Origin: Rhizobium sp. J15
GTDB taxonomy: Bacteria > Pseudomonadota > Alphaproteobacteria > Rhizobiales > Rhizobiaceae
Direction: 5' to 3'
NCBI RefSeq assembly: GCF_002531825.1
Contig: NZ_NWSX01000039.1
Coordinates: 1 to 55,229, forward strand
Length of the DNA stretch: 55,229 nt
The notes below the pieces were generated by a model that was not told the origin of the DNA, did no database searches, and saw only the letters and a list, made by a program, of their open reading frames with translations. This document shows positions 31,935-40,788 of this stretch, piece after piece; the stretch's first letter is position 1, and each line of letters begins with the position of its first letter. The translations under genes were made by a program, and so were the position numbers.

Positions 31935-34910
31935 TTACCCCTGCGCCGGCCCGTAGAGGCCGAGCTGCTCGAGAAGCGCGCGCTGCCGGTCGGCATTTTC
32001 GACCAGCAGGCTGGTATAACGCTCGACGATCCGCTGGCGGTGATCCTGGTCGGAAACGGCCGAGAGCGCACCGGTGATCGCGGCGATCTTTTCTGAAGCC
32101 TGGCGCAGTTCTTCCAGAAGCTCCGACTTGCGGCCGGCTTCCGCGACGACCTGCTTCGTCACCTTGCCGATGCCGGCCGGCGTGCGGCTGCCGCCGGAGA
32201 CGTAGCCTTCCGGCAGGTCGCCCTTGAGATTGACGACCGATTTGAAGCGGATGACGTCGAAGATCTGGTCGACCGCCTGCCTGGCGCCGGTCACCCGCGA
32301 CGGGTGGTCGGTGTCGGCGGCGGCGTGCGGCAGGAGCTCCAGCTTACCCTTGTGGCGCTCTTCGAGCGGCAGGTAGGGCAGCATCGGCCCGCTGAGCGCA
32401 CCGGTCGCGGCATCCCTGAAGAGATCGGCGTCAATCGCCGCATGGGCGATCTTGCCGGAGGCAAGCGCTGCATCGAGCGCGCCGGCGTCAACGACTTCGC
32501 CGCGGTCGTAATTGACCAGCATCGCGCCATCCTTCATGGCGCCGAGCACCTTCGCATCGACGGTGCCGGCATTGGAATAGGTGCCGGTCGCGGCATCCAG
32601 GCGGCCGAGGCCGATATGGACGGAAAGTACGTCGGCGCCGCTTGCCGCTTCGACCGGGCTTGCGGCATAGTCGAAGCCCTCAGCTTCGATCCAGCGCTTG
32701 TGATGCTCGCGGGCATAGATTGCCACCTTCATGCCGAAGGCCTTGGCGAGCTTGGCGACTTCGCGGCCGATATTGCCGTAGCCGAGAACGGCAAGCTTGC
32801 GGCCCTCGAGTTTCGCCGTCGGGAAATCCTTGAGCTGGCGGCCGGTATCGAAATCGCCGCCGGCGACCATCCGGTGGAGCCGATCGACCGGCAGGTCGGG
32901 CACGACCTTGAGGATCGCCTTCACGGCCATCTGGGCGGTCGCGCGGCTGTTGATGCCGGGCGTGTTCATCAGGGCCGCAGTGCCGCCCTCGCCATTGCCG
33001 CCGCCCCAGGAGGCCGAGCCCATATTGCCGGTGCCGGCGCCGATGCGCACGCCGCCGAGCGGGAAGACCGAGCCCTTCGGAATGAAGGTCGCAGCCGCGA
33101 TCAGCGCATCATACTGGCCCTTGTCGGTCTGCGGCAGGATCTCCGCCTCGGTGCTAAGGTTCGGCTGATAGAAGAAATGGATGCGGCCCTTTTCGAGGCT
33201 GGCGCGATCACCGAGCGGGCCGAGATGGAAGCTGCCGCCCTTTTCCTCGATATAGGCCTTCACCTCGCTGTAATCGGGCTCGCCATCGGCGCCGAAGCGC
33301 AGGCCCACCAGATCGGCGATCAGCACCGTATAGGCGCGGTTCGGGTCGTCCTTGCGGACGGCGCCATCGGCCTTGACGGGGGCTTCGAAGGTCACGCCCT
33401 GTTTTGCGAGCTCCTCTTCGAGCACGACGATCTTGGCGCGCAGATAAGCGTATTGCAGGTTTTCCAGGAGTGCCACGACATCTTCGGGCTCGCGGATGCC
33501 GCCGACCCAGGCGCGGTAATCGCCTGGCGTGCCCGGGAAGGCATTAACGTAGCGGGCCGCATCGAGGCCGGGCTCGTATTCGCCGTTCGGATGGGTGATG
33601 CCCTCATAACCGAGCAGCTGCTTGGAGCGGGCGATGATGCGGGCGTGGATGCCGGCATCGGTGATGCCGTCGTCCTCGACCTTCAGCAGCGTCACGGCCG
33701 CGCCGCGGCGCTCGGCATCGGTGACGGTCAGCGACAGCAGCGGATGGGCTGCGACCCACTCGTCGATCACGGCGCGGTTGGCGGCGGAGCGGCGGTTGAG
33801 ATCGACGACGGAGCCGACCCGGGCTTCGGACTGCAGCAAGCCGAAGGTGGTCTCGGCAAAGGCAAGCGCGCTGTAGGTGTTGATGACGCCGCCGAGCATG
33901 CGGTCTTCGCCGGCATCGTAGAACGGGCCGGCATCGACGGAGCGCTTGGCCGAGAACGGCTGCCGGGGATCGATCGGCGGCGCGATCTTCAGCTGGCGCG
34001 GGATCGCCCAGGCGGGATCCTGCTGGTTCTTCTCGATCAGCGCCAGAGCATGCGGCGTGAAGGAGGCGACGAAATAGCCGGAGATGCCGCCGATCGCCTT
34101 CTGGAAGGGCATGAACAGGCAGCACTTCGCCATGACGGCGCTGACCAGTTCAGGCTCCCACGGCATGGCCCCGAGCATCGAGGTGGCGTCGAATACGGCA
34201 TGGCGGTTGGCCGGATCGCCGTCGAGCCAGTTCAACAGCTCGTGGATCTCGGCGCTGGTATAGGCATTGGCCCCTGTCGTCTCATGGCCGACGCCGACGA
34301 AGATCGAGACGCCGAGGCTGGACAGTTCGGCCGCCGTCGGGATCACTCCTTCGGAGGCGGCGAAATGGATGCGGGTCTCGCAGCCTTTTTCCGCGAAGCG
34401 CTGCATCTCGATCAGCTGCGTCGCCCAGGACTGGCGGAAGAAGCCGGCGGCCTTGGACGGATCGCTCTCCGGCCGCGGCGTATCGACATAGACGCGCTGG
34501 GCGGCGTCGTTGGCATTCATCAGGTGCTGGATGCAGACGGTGAAACCGCTATGGCCGCCGCCGAGCCCCACCGCCATGCGGTTCTCCTTCGGGAAACCGA
34601 AATAGCGATGGATCGCCCGCATCATGTCGGTCAGGATCTTGTCGGCCGGATAGCCGCGATGCATGCTACGGGAAATCTCGGCCGTGGTGAAGCCGCCGAT
34701 ATCGTTGCCACGGTCGTCGAACTTGCGATAGGTTTTCTCGATCCAGGCGTCAAAGGCGATCCGCCGCAGGCGGCTATCCACTTCGTCGGTCGTCGCATCG
34801 GTGATCGGCCCGACGCCGAAGAACGGGTTGGACGGCAGTTTCGGCGCGCCCGACGCGGTCTGTCGAAGGGCGTTCAATCGCTGTTCCTGCATCTGCGCGA
34901 TATCTGTCAT
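31935..34910 (-). CDS. Fusion of phosphoserine-aminotransferase-like and phosphoglycerate-dehydrogenase-like domains
   Basis: A 991-residue protein. Residues about 20-470 resemble class V PLP aminotransferases of the SerC type (GLGGGHSGFTVCIQHL, VFDATSMLGAMPW, FMPFQKAIGG with the probable PLP Lys271). Residues about 545-900 resemble D-2-hydroxyacid dehydrogenases of the SerA type: GAGTGNMGS...NTPGINSRATAQMA, NAD motif GYGNIGRE (710-717), catalytic Arg803 in NYDRGEVVD, and His862 in LLPHAAAD. The usual Glu context of this family is altered (AAIDADLF). Residues 910-991 form a helical tail. Together the halves would cover the two steps from 3-phosphoglycerate to phosphoserine. ATG at 34910 is chosen because homology starts there; its ribosome binding site is weak. 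Whether it serves serine synthesis or another acid is unknown. Confidence 0.85.
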   Translation of the reverse strand: MTDIAQMQEQRLNALRQTASGAPKLPSNPFFGVGPITDATTDEVDSRLRRIAFDAWIEKTYRKFDDRGNDIGGFTTAEISRSMHRGYPADKILTDMMRAIHRYFGFPKENRMAVGLGGGHSGFTVCIQHLMNANDAAQRVYVDTPRPESDPSKAAGFFRQSWATQLIEMQRFAEKGCETRIHFAASEGVIPTAAELSSLGVSIFVGVGHETTGANAYTSAEIHELLNWLDGDPANRHAVFDATSMLGAMPWEPELVSAVMAKCCLFMPFQKAIGGISGYFVASFTPHALALIEKNQQDPAWAIPRQLKIAPPIDPRQPFSAKRSVDAGPFYDAGEDRMLGGVINTYSALAFAETTFGLLQSEARVGSVVDLNRRSAANRAVIDEWVAAHPLLSLTVTDAERRGAAVTLLKVEDDGITDAGIHARIIARSKQLLGYEGITHPNGEYEPGLDAARYVNAFPGTPGDYRAWVGGIREPEDVVALLENLQYAYLRAKIVVLEEELAKQGVTFEAPVKADGAVRKDDPNRAYTVLIADLVGLRFGADGEPDYSEVKAYIEEKGGSFHLGPLGDRASLEKGRIHFFYQPNLSTEAEILPQTDKGQYDALIAAATFIPKGSVFPLGGVRIGAGTGNMGSASWGGGNGEGGTAALMNTPGINSRATAQMAVKAILKVVPDLPVDRLHRMVAGGDFDTGRQLKDFPTAKLEGRKLAVLGYGNIGREVAKLAKAFGMKVAIYAREHHKRWIEAEGFDYAASPVEAASGADVLSVHIGLGRLDAATGTYSNAGTVDAKVLGAMKDGAMLVNYDRGEVVDAGALDAALASGKIAHAAIDADLFRDAATGALSGPMLPYLPLEERHKGKLELLPHAAADTDHPSRVTGARQAVDQIFDVIRFKSVVNLKGDLPEGYVSGGSRTPAGIGKVTKQVVAEAGRKSELLEELRQASEKIAAITGALSAVSDQDHRQRIVERYTSLLVENADRQRALLEQLGLYGPAQG

Positions 34911-35001
34911 GGCCTGCCTGTCTGTTTTCGGAGCTGAAATCGCTTTTATGGTGAAGCGACTGCTCCGGCGAGACAACCTCATATGCGCCGAACGACAGGC
35001 G

Positions 35002-35031
35002 AAACGCGCCATCGGTGTTCGTGATGGCGCG
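35002..35031 (-). terminator. Probable terminator of the second chemoreceptor gene
   Basis: On the minus strand CGCGCCATC and GATGGCGCG form a perfect 9-base stem followed by TTTCG, 80 bases after the chemoreceptor stop and before the fusion gene. The T-run is short. Confidence 0.5.
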
Positions 35032-35110
35032 ATTGGCAGCGGGCCGGACGCGTCCTATCGTCCGGCAGAATGTGCGGCGAGCTTGACCCGGGAGATCGCG
35101 AGAGCAGCCC

Positions 35111-36994
35111 TTAGCCGCGTGCGGCAACCGCATGGATGGCGGCGCGAGCCGCCGGCTGCGTGATCGATCGCGCCGTCGCGCGAAGCGCCGCCGATTGGCC
35201 GGAAGCCGCATCGTCGAGGCGGAACTGGCTGACGAGCTCGCGAAGCTTCTGGGCTTCCTGCGCCAGCGAATCCGATGCCGCCGTCGATTGCTGCACCATG
35301 TGCGCGTTCTGCTGCGTGGTCTGATCCATCCGGTTGACCGCGCCGTTGACTTCGCTGAGGCCGATCGACTGCTCCTTCGCGGAGGTTGCGATCGAATCCA
35401 TGTGCTGATTGATCTCGGTGATGAAGCCGCCGATGGTCTTCAGCGCCTGGCCGGTATCGCGCACCAGCTTGACGCCGCCCTCCACTTCTTTCGAAGAATT
35501 CTGGATCAGGCTCTTGATTTCCTTGGCGGCACTTGCCGAGCGCTGGGCAAGTTCGCGCACCTCCTGGGCGACCACCGCAAAGCCCTTGCCGGCCTCGCCG
35601 GCTCTGGCCGCTTCCACGCCGGCATTGAGCGCGAGAAGGTTGGTCTGGAACGCGATTTCATCGATGACACTGATGATGTTGGAAATCTGCTGCGACGAGG
35701 TCTCGATGCGCTCCATCGCCTCTTCGGCATGGGAAACGACGTCGGCGGAGCTGACGGCGCTGCGGTTTGCCTCCGTGGCGACCTTACGCGTCTCCTCGGT
35801 CCGTTTGGTGGAGTTCGATACGTTGGCGGTGATCTCTTCCAGAGCGGCGGCCGTTTCCTCCAGCGAAGCGGCCTGCTGCTCGGTGCGCCTGGAAAGATCG
35901 CCCGCACCCGAGGAGATTTCCCGCGTGCCCTCGTCGATCGTGCCGATGCTGTCGGAAATCGCTCTCAGGGTCGCGCCGAGCTGGGTGACGGACTGGTTGA
36001 AGTCATGGCGCAATGCCTCGAAATCGGGGGCGAAGGCCTCGTTGAGCTGGAAGGCGAGATCGCCCGAGGCGAGCCGCTTCAAGCCGCCGGCAAGGCCTGA
36101 CGTGGCGATGCGCAGCCGCTCCGAGGCTTCGGCTTCCGCTTGTGCCTGGGCGGCAAGACGATCCGCCTCTGCCCGGCTGCGATTTTCCTCGGCTTCCATC
36201 GCCATGCGCTTGTTGGTGATTGCGGCCTGGCGGAAGATCTCCACCGCTCCCGCCATCGAGCCGATTTCGTCGGCACGGTCGGAGAAGGGAATTTCCGAAC
36301 TCGTGTCGCCCTCGGCGAGCCTGCGCATTGCGGCGGTGATGCCGGTAATCGGATTGGCGATGCCTTTCAGCACGAAGACGACGGCGCCGAGAACCAGCAG
36401 TCCGGCAAAGCCGATTGCGGCAAGCAGGTAGAATTCGATCGAGGCGAAGGTCGTCTTGCTGAGCTCCGCGGCCTCCCTGCTGCCCTCCACGTCAAGTGCG
36501 ACCAGGGCTGTCGTGGCTTCCTTGAGCTTGTCCGAATAGGAGCGCATATCGGCGCCCAGATATTGCCCGGCTTCCTCGGTCTTGTTGGCGCGGGACAGAA
36601 CGAGCAGCTGCGAGCTGCTGGCGATGTAGCCGCCGACGCTCTCCTTTATCGATTTGATCAAATCGCGCTCATGGTCGGAAATAGCCAGCGAGAGATAGGT
36701 ATCCACCGATTTTCGGACCTTGTCTTCGGCGGCTGCGATGGCTTCTTCCCGGCTTTTCTTTTCCACCTCCGACTGCGCGATGATGTGATCGCGATAGGCG
36801 AGGCGCAAATTGGTCATATCGAGGTTGATCGCCTGCGATGCCTGCACGCTCGGCAGCCAGTGGTTTGCTATTTCTTCCGTCGAGCCGTTCGTCTTTCGAA
36901 GCCCGTCGACCGCGAGATAGGCGACGAGGCCGAAGAGAACGGCGATGCCGCTGAAAATCAACAGCAAACTGGACTTGATGTTTGGACGGTGCAT
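35111..36994 (-). CDS. Methyl-accepting chemotaxis protein with 4HB-type sensor
   Basis: A 627-residue chemoreceptor. Membrane segments lie near residues 8-30 and 190-212. Between them is a four-helix-bundle sensor (NGSTEEIANHWLPSVQASQAINLDMTNLRLAYRD at its start). A HAMP domain (GIANPITGITAAMRRLAEGDTS) and the signalling tip (ISVIDEIAFQTNLLALNAGVE) follow. The C-terminus (IHAVAARG) lacks the xWxxF tether seen in the chemoreceptor at 16046. ATG at 36994 has GAGGG 8 bases upstream; the frame extends to 37234 but that part overlaps the divergent gene. The ligand is unknown; 4HB sensors often detect small organic ligands. Confidence 0.93.
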   Translation of the reverse strand: MHRPNIKSSLLLIFSGIAVLFGLVAYLAVDGLRKTNGSTEEIANHWLPSVQASQAINLDMTNLRLAYRDHIIAQSEVEKKSREEAIAAAEDKVRKSVDTYLSLAISDHERDLIKSIKESVGGYIASSSQLLVLSRANKTEEAGQYLGADMRSYSDKLKEATTALVALDVEGSREAAELSKTTFASIEFYLLAAIGFAGLLVLGAVVFVLKGIANPITGITAAMRRLAEGDTSSEIPFSDRADEIGSMAGAVEIFRQAAITNKRMAMEAEENRSRAEADRLAAQAQAEAEASERLRIATSGLAGGLKRLASGDLAFQLNEAFAPDFEALRHDFNQSVTQLGATLRAISDSIGTIDEGTREISSGAGDLSRRTEQQAASLEETAAALEEITANVSNSTKRTEETRKVATEANRSAVSSADVVSHAEEAMERIETSSQQISNIISVIDEIAFQTNLLALNAGVEAARAGEAGKGFAVVAQEVRELAQRSASAAKEIKSLIQNSSKEVEGGVKLVRDTGQALKTIGGFITEINQHMDSIATSAKEQSIGLSEVNGAVNRMDQTTQQNAHMVQQSTAASDSLAQEAQKLRELVSQFRLDDAASGQSAALRATARSITQPAARAAIHAVAARG

Positions 36995-37079
36995 GAAAAA
37001 GCCCTCAATCGAGCGCCGGCGGCAGACCGGGCTGGCCAAGGTATTTTGTAGCGAAAAAAATTTAACGATTTGTTCCGTG

Positions 37080-37097
37080 GGTAAAGGCGCGTTTACC
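37080..37097. promoter_or_regulatory. Inverted repeat in the chemoreceptor/DUF4272 divergent region
   Basis: GGTAAA and TTTACC flank a 6-base GGCGCG centre, in the 199-base gap between divergent genes. It is a possible binding site; no known regulator is recognised. Confidence 0.3.
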
Positions 37098-37193
37098 AAT
37101 TCCGCCAAAAGCCGCCCTTGTTTTCGGGCCGACAATCCCGCTGATACGGAAAAATGCCTATTGGTCGCGTTGCCGCGATGACAGGAGCCGGAC

Positions 37194-37904
37194 ATGATGA
37201 AGCGCATATTCTCCACTCTTCTCGCACTGATCATTCCGGTGCAGGCCGCCGTTTCTCAAACCGCCGATGAGGCGCAGGCGCGCAAGGCAAGGTCTGTCGC
37301 CCTGCTTCAATCGGAAGGTGTTCCGACTATCGATCACCTGCCGGCGATCGAGCCCGAGCGCACGAGTACGCGGCGGAATACCAAGGCGGTGGTTCAGCGC
37401 GCCATCGCGCTGGCGATCGTCGCCGTCAAAGGCGAGACCGGCGACCATACGATGGGCCAGGCCCTGATCCGGCAGTTCGACGCCGCAAGTTTCTTCACTC
37501 CGGACGAGCGCGCCTTCATGGACGACCCCGATCCTTCCGATCAGGACCGGACCAATTTCACCTGGCGTTACGAAGGCGCATACGTCATGCTGTGGGCGCT
37601 CGGCATCACGCCGGAGCTCGAACGACCCGACCATATCTGCGACGTGCCGTTCATCGCCAACACGCTGCGCGAACTTGGTACGGACGGCTTGATGCGCCGC
37701 GCCAAGCTGCGCCCGCAGGCCGAACTGCTCGACGCCGCCGACCTGATCTACCGCTACGATTGGGCCGCCGTGAACGCCAGGCTGAAGGGCGAAGAGCCGC
37801 CCGCCGGATTGGACAAGGGCGTGGTCTATGAGCGCCACTACGCCCTCAACTGGCTGATCGGCTACATGGATCAGGACTGGGACGATATTTCCACGGATAC
37901 GTGA
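37194..37904 (+). CDS. Exported DUF4272 protein
   Basis: A 236-residue protein with an N-terminal signal peptide (MMKRIFSTLLALIIPVQAAVSQT, cleavage near QAAVS). The remainder matches DUF4272, a widespread family of unknown function; the diagnostic pieces are RRNTKAVVQRAIALAIVAVKGE, FTWRYEGAYVMLWALGI and the C-terminal ERHYALNWLIGY. GGAG lies 6 bases before the start. The signal peptide is notable because most DUF4272 proteins I recall are cytoplasmic. It is divergent from the second chemoreceptor. No function is assigned. Confidence 0.8.
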   Translation: MMKRIFSTLLALIIPVQAAVSQTADEAQARKARSVALLQSEGVPTIDHLPAIEPERTSTRRNTKAVVQRAIALAIVAVKGETGDHTMGQALIRQFDAASFFTPDERAFMDDPDPSDQDRTNFTWRYEGAYVMLWALGITPELERPDHICDVPFIANTLRELGTDGLMRRAKLRPQAELLDAADLIYRYDWAAVNARLKGEEPPAGLDKGVVYERHYALNWLIGYMDQDWDDISTDT

Positions 37905-38008
37905 TGGCGGTGATGCTTCGCCAGCCGGCACCGCACCGAGACGGATGCATGTTTTACGAAATGGCATTATGATCGGCGCAACGCCTGGCCGGCGTTGGGG
38001 GCGGATGC

Positions 38009-39082
38009 ATGGTCCGCGGGAGTGGGAGGACGGCAGGATTGGAACGGCTGAAGGATCTGGAGAGTGTTTCCGCGCCCGCCGGCAGCGGTTCGGCATCGCA
38101 GCCGCATGAGCGGCGGGGTGTCGTCGCCGCCGCCGTCTACCAGCATGGGCAGCGCATTCGCGACATCAGGATCGAGGAGGCGGGCGAATGGCGAAACCGC
38201 GAGAATGCCATCGTCTGGATCGGCCTGCATGAGCCGGATGAAGTGCTGCTGCATCAGATCCAGGCGGAGTTCAACCTTCATCCGCTGGCGATCGAGGATG
38301 CGGCGCAACCCCACCAGCGCCCGAAGCTGGAGATCTATGGGGAGGCGATGTTCATCGTCGCCCGCACCGCCCATATGAAGGATGGCGAGATCATCTTCGG
38401 CGAAACGCATCTGTTCGTCGGCCGCGGTTATGTCGTCTCCGTGCGCCACGGAGAATCCTCTTCCTACCTGGCGGTCAGGCAGCGGTGCGAGGCGACGCCC
38501 GCCGCTCTTGCCCATGGCGAGAACTACATCCTCTATTCGATCCTCGATTTCATCGTCGACAATTACATGCCTGTCATCGAGGTCGTGCAGGAGGAGGTCG
38601 AGAAGCTCGAGGATCTGGTGCTGCGCGAACAGCTGGGCAAGTCCGATATCGAGCGGCTTTATCTGCTGCGCCGCAAGCTCTTGCGGCTGCGCAATGCCGT
38701 GGTGCCGCTCGTCGACGTCTGCCGACGATACGAGCACATCGATCTTCCCGGCATGGACCCGACGCTGCAATCGCTGTTTCGCGATGTAACCGATCACGTG
38801 CGCCGGGTTCAGGAAGATATCGACGCGCTGCGCGAGGTGCTCGCCTTCGCCTTCGAAGCGAGTGTCATGATCGGCCAGACGGAACAGACGGCGATCGCTC
38901 GCAAGCTTGCCGCCTGGGCGGCGATCCTCGCCGTTCCCACGGCGATCGCCGGTATCTACGGCATGAATTTCGACGATATGCCGGAACTGAAATTCCAGTA
39001 TGGCTATTTCTTCGTGCTCGGCGTCATCAGCGTCCTTTGCCTCAGCCTTTTCACTTTCTTCCGCCGGCGGAAGTGGCTTTAG
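38009..39082 (+). CDS. corA: CorA-type magnesium/divalent cation channel
   Basis: A 357-residue CorA-family channel for magnesium (also cobalt and nickel in some members). It has a large cytoplasmic N-terminal funnel (IVWIGLHEPDEVLLHQIQ, LEIYGEAMFIVARTA) and long helices (EEVEKLEDLVLREQLGKSDIERLYLLRRKLL). Two C-terminal membrane segments follow, the first ending in the diagnostic YGMNF (Tyr317 on). Start choice is uncertain: ATG at 38009 has a GGGGGCGG upstream, while a TTG at 38039 has GGGAGG; both keep all conserved regions. The stop is directly abutted by the stop of the convergent kinase-like gene. Confidence 0.92.
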   Translation: MVRGSGRTAGLERLKDLESVSAPAGSGSASQPHERRGVVAAAVYQHGQRIRDIRIEEAGEWRNRENAIVWIGLHEPDEVLLHQIQAEFNLHPLAIEDAAQPHQRPKLEIYGEAMFIVARTAHMKDGEIIFGETHLFVGRGYVVSVRHGESSSYLAVRQRCEATPAALAHGENYILYSILDFIVDNYMPVIEVVQEEVEKLEDLVLREQLGKSDIERLYLLRRKLLRLRNAVVPLVDVCRRYEHIDLPGMDPTLQSLFRDVTDHVRRVQEDIDALREVLAFAFEASVMIGQTEQTAIARKLAAWAAILAVPTAIAGIYGMNFDDMPELKFQYGYFFVLGVISVLCLSLFTFFRRRKWL

Positions 39083-39856
39083 TCAGGAGAGCGCCTTCAG
39101 CAGCCGATCTCGATGTGTGCCGATATACTGGATGTCGTTCAGATAGAGGCTCGCATCTCCCGTCGCGACATCCTCGACAAATGTCTCGTCTCCAGCGGCG
39201 GCATTTGCCAACATGAAGTCGACAAGGGCTTGAAGCCGTCTGCGGATCATCTCCGGAAGCTGTTGGCGTTCTTCGACCGTCGCCCCATAGGCGGTGCAGA
39301 AGATTTCCGCCCGTCGCAACTGTTCTTCGAGTCCGAAGGCGACAGCCGGATTGGCGGGATCGGAGAGGGGCGCCCAGCGATAGACCGCATAAGCGAGATC
39401 CCACAGGCGCGGCGCGGGATGGGAAGTGTCGAAGTCGATGATCCCGACAGCCTCGTGATCCATGGTGGCGACGTTATAGGGCGCGAAGTCGGCGTGGCAG
39501 ATGATCTCCCTTGGCTCCTGCGGCGGCAGCATCCATGTGTTGATCTCGCCATCCGCTTCCAGAAAACCTTCGGAGGCCGAGTGAAAATCGCGCAGCAGCC
39601 TCGCTGCCGAGATCAGCATCCGCTCCGATCCGACAAAGGGATCGCCGAGGTCTTCGCAGACGCGCCCGGCGACGTAGCCCACGACCTCCTGGCCTTCGGC
39701 TGATATTGCGATGGGCTCCGGCGCTGCGCGGAAGCCTCTATTCCTGAGATGGCGCAGGAACCGATGCACCGTCGGCGTCCAAGCGCCCGATGGTCTGATC
39801 ACGCTATTGCCGTCGCGCCAGATCTGCCCGGTCCGCCCGCCCTCCAACTGCTTCAC
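39083..39856 (-). CDS. Aminoglycoside phosphotransferase-fold (APH) kinase-like protein
   Basis: A 257-residue protein of the APH/choline kinase fold, which phosphorylates small alcohols, amino-sugars or antibiotics in the cytoplasm. The catalytic loop is ICHADFAPYNV (His121, Asp123, Asn128) and the metal site is IIDFDTS (Asp141). The N-terminal lobe is shortened, and no clear Gly-rich loop is seen, only GRTGQIWRDGNSVIRP. The start is GTG at 39856 with GGGAGG 6 bases upstream. The gene ends exactly against corA. Resistance function is not shown; many rhizobial APH-fold proteins have unknown substrates. Confidence 0.87.
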   Translation of the reverse strand: MKQLEGGRTGQIWRDGNSVIRPSGAWTPTVHRFLRHLRNRGFRAAPEPIAISAEGQEVVGYVAGRVCEDLGDPFVGSERMLISAARLLRDFHSASEGFLEADGEINTWMLPPQEPREIICHADFAPYNVATMDHEAVGIIDFDTSHPAPRLWDLAYAVYRWAPLSDPANPAVAFGLEEQLRRAEIFCTAYGATVEERQQLPEMIRRRLQALVDFMLANAAAGDETFVEDVATGDASLYLNDIQYIGTHRDRLLKALS

Positions 39857-39880
39857 GTCATGCCTCCCAGTGCGACTGCT

Positions 39881-40762
39881 CTATGCGGATTTCAGTTTTT
39901 CGCCATGCGCCTGAACCGTGGCGCCCAGATTTGTCTCATGGCAGTTCCGGTAGAACGCCAGGGTATCCGAAGGCATGTCGCCGGGAATGGCGACGAAGTC
40001 TTCGAGCCTGAACCCGCTTGCATTGCCGAGTTCCGGGTCCGCGAGCCGGCTCCCGCCCAAACGACCGACGCGATCGGCCAGACTCTCGAAATAAGCGAGG
40101 TTCTTAGCGACCGTCGATGGAGAGCACGTCCCGCCATGCGCAGGGATGACCAGTCTCGCATCAAGGTCGCGGATACGCTCCAGCGAGGCGCGGATCAGGC
40201 GAAGATCATCCGCACTTCTGCTCCAGACCTCGGGAACGGGATATTCGACGGCGTCGACGGCCAGGCAGACGCGCAGTTCGGGAATCCAGACGGCGAGATG
40301 GTCGGGCGTGTGCCCCGGCGTATGAATGAGTTCGAGCGTCAGATCGCCGCCGTTCAGAACCATCGATCCGGAGAAGGTGATGTCGGGGCCGATGAGCTCG
40401 ACATCGCGAAACCGCGCTTCCTCGCCAGCCTTGTCCTGCAGGACCTGCCGTGTCGCGGGATCGCGCAGGCGGTCGAGGGCCGCGGCATGCGCAATGATCG
40501 GAGCACGCCCTGCAATGGCGGCATTTCCCCAGAAGTGATCCCAATCCATATGCGAATTGACGACGATCAGCGGGCGGACCTCGGCCTTTTCTTCCAGCAG
40601 ATCCAAGGCCGTTCTGCAAAGCTCGGGCGTGCCGAGCGTATCGATCAGCACGTTGAACCTCTCGGTCCTGACAAACACGGCATCCACTTCGTCACCCGCC
40701 CTGACGATCACGATCCGCTCGTCGAGTCCGGGGTGGGAGCACAATTCTATCGATGGGTTCAC
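39881..40762 (-). CDS. Metallo-beta-lactamase-fold hydrolase with variant metal motif
   Basis: A 293-residue protein of the metallo-beta-lactamase fold. The primary metal motif reads HMDWDH (71-76) instead of the usual HxHxDH, so the second His is Asp. Other ligands are in place: His151 in TPGHTPDH, Asp170 in LAVDAVEYP and a late His in IPAHGGT. The fold covers hydrolases and oxidoreductases acting on thioesters, lactones, phosphodiesters and others; this sequence does not show which. The start is GTG at 40762 with AGGAGG upstream. It lies 24 bases before the kinase-like gene on the same strand, so the two are probably co-transcribed. Confidence 0.85.
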   Translation of the reverse strand: MNPSIELCSHPGLDERIVIVRAGDEVDAVFVRTERFNVLIDTLGTPELCRTALDLLEEKAEVRPLIVVNSHMDWDHFWGNAAIAGRAPIIAHAAALDRLRDPATRQVLQDKAGEEARFRDVELIGPDITFSGSMVLNGGDLTLELIHTPGHTPDHLAVWIPELRVCLAVDAVEYPVPEVWSRSADDLRLIRASLERIRDLDARLVIPAHGGTCSPSTVAKNLAYFESLADRVGRLGGSRLADPELGNASGFRLEDFVAIPGDMPSDTLAFYRNCHETNLGATVQAHGEKLKSA

Positions 40763-40788
40763 GTCATGGCCTCCTGAGGGCAGTAAGG

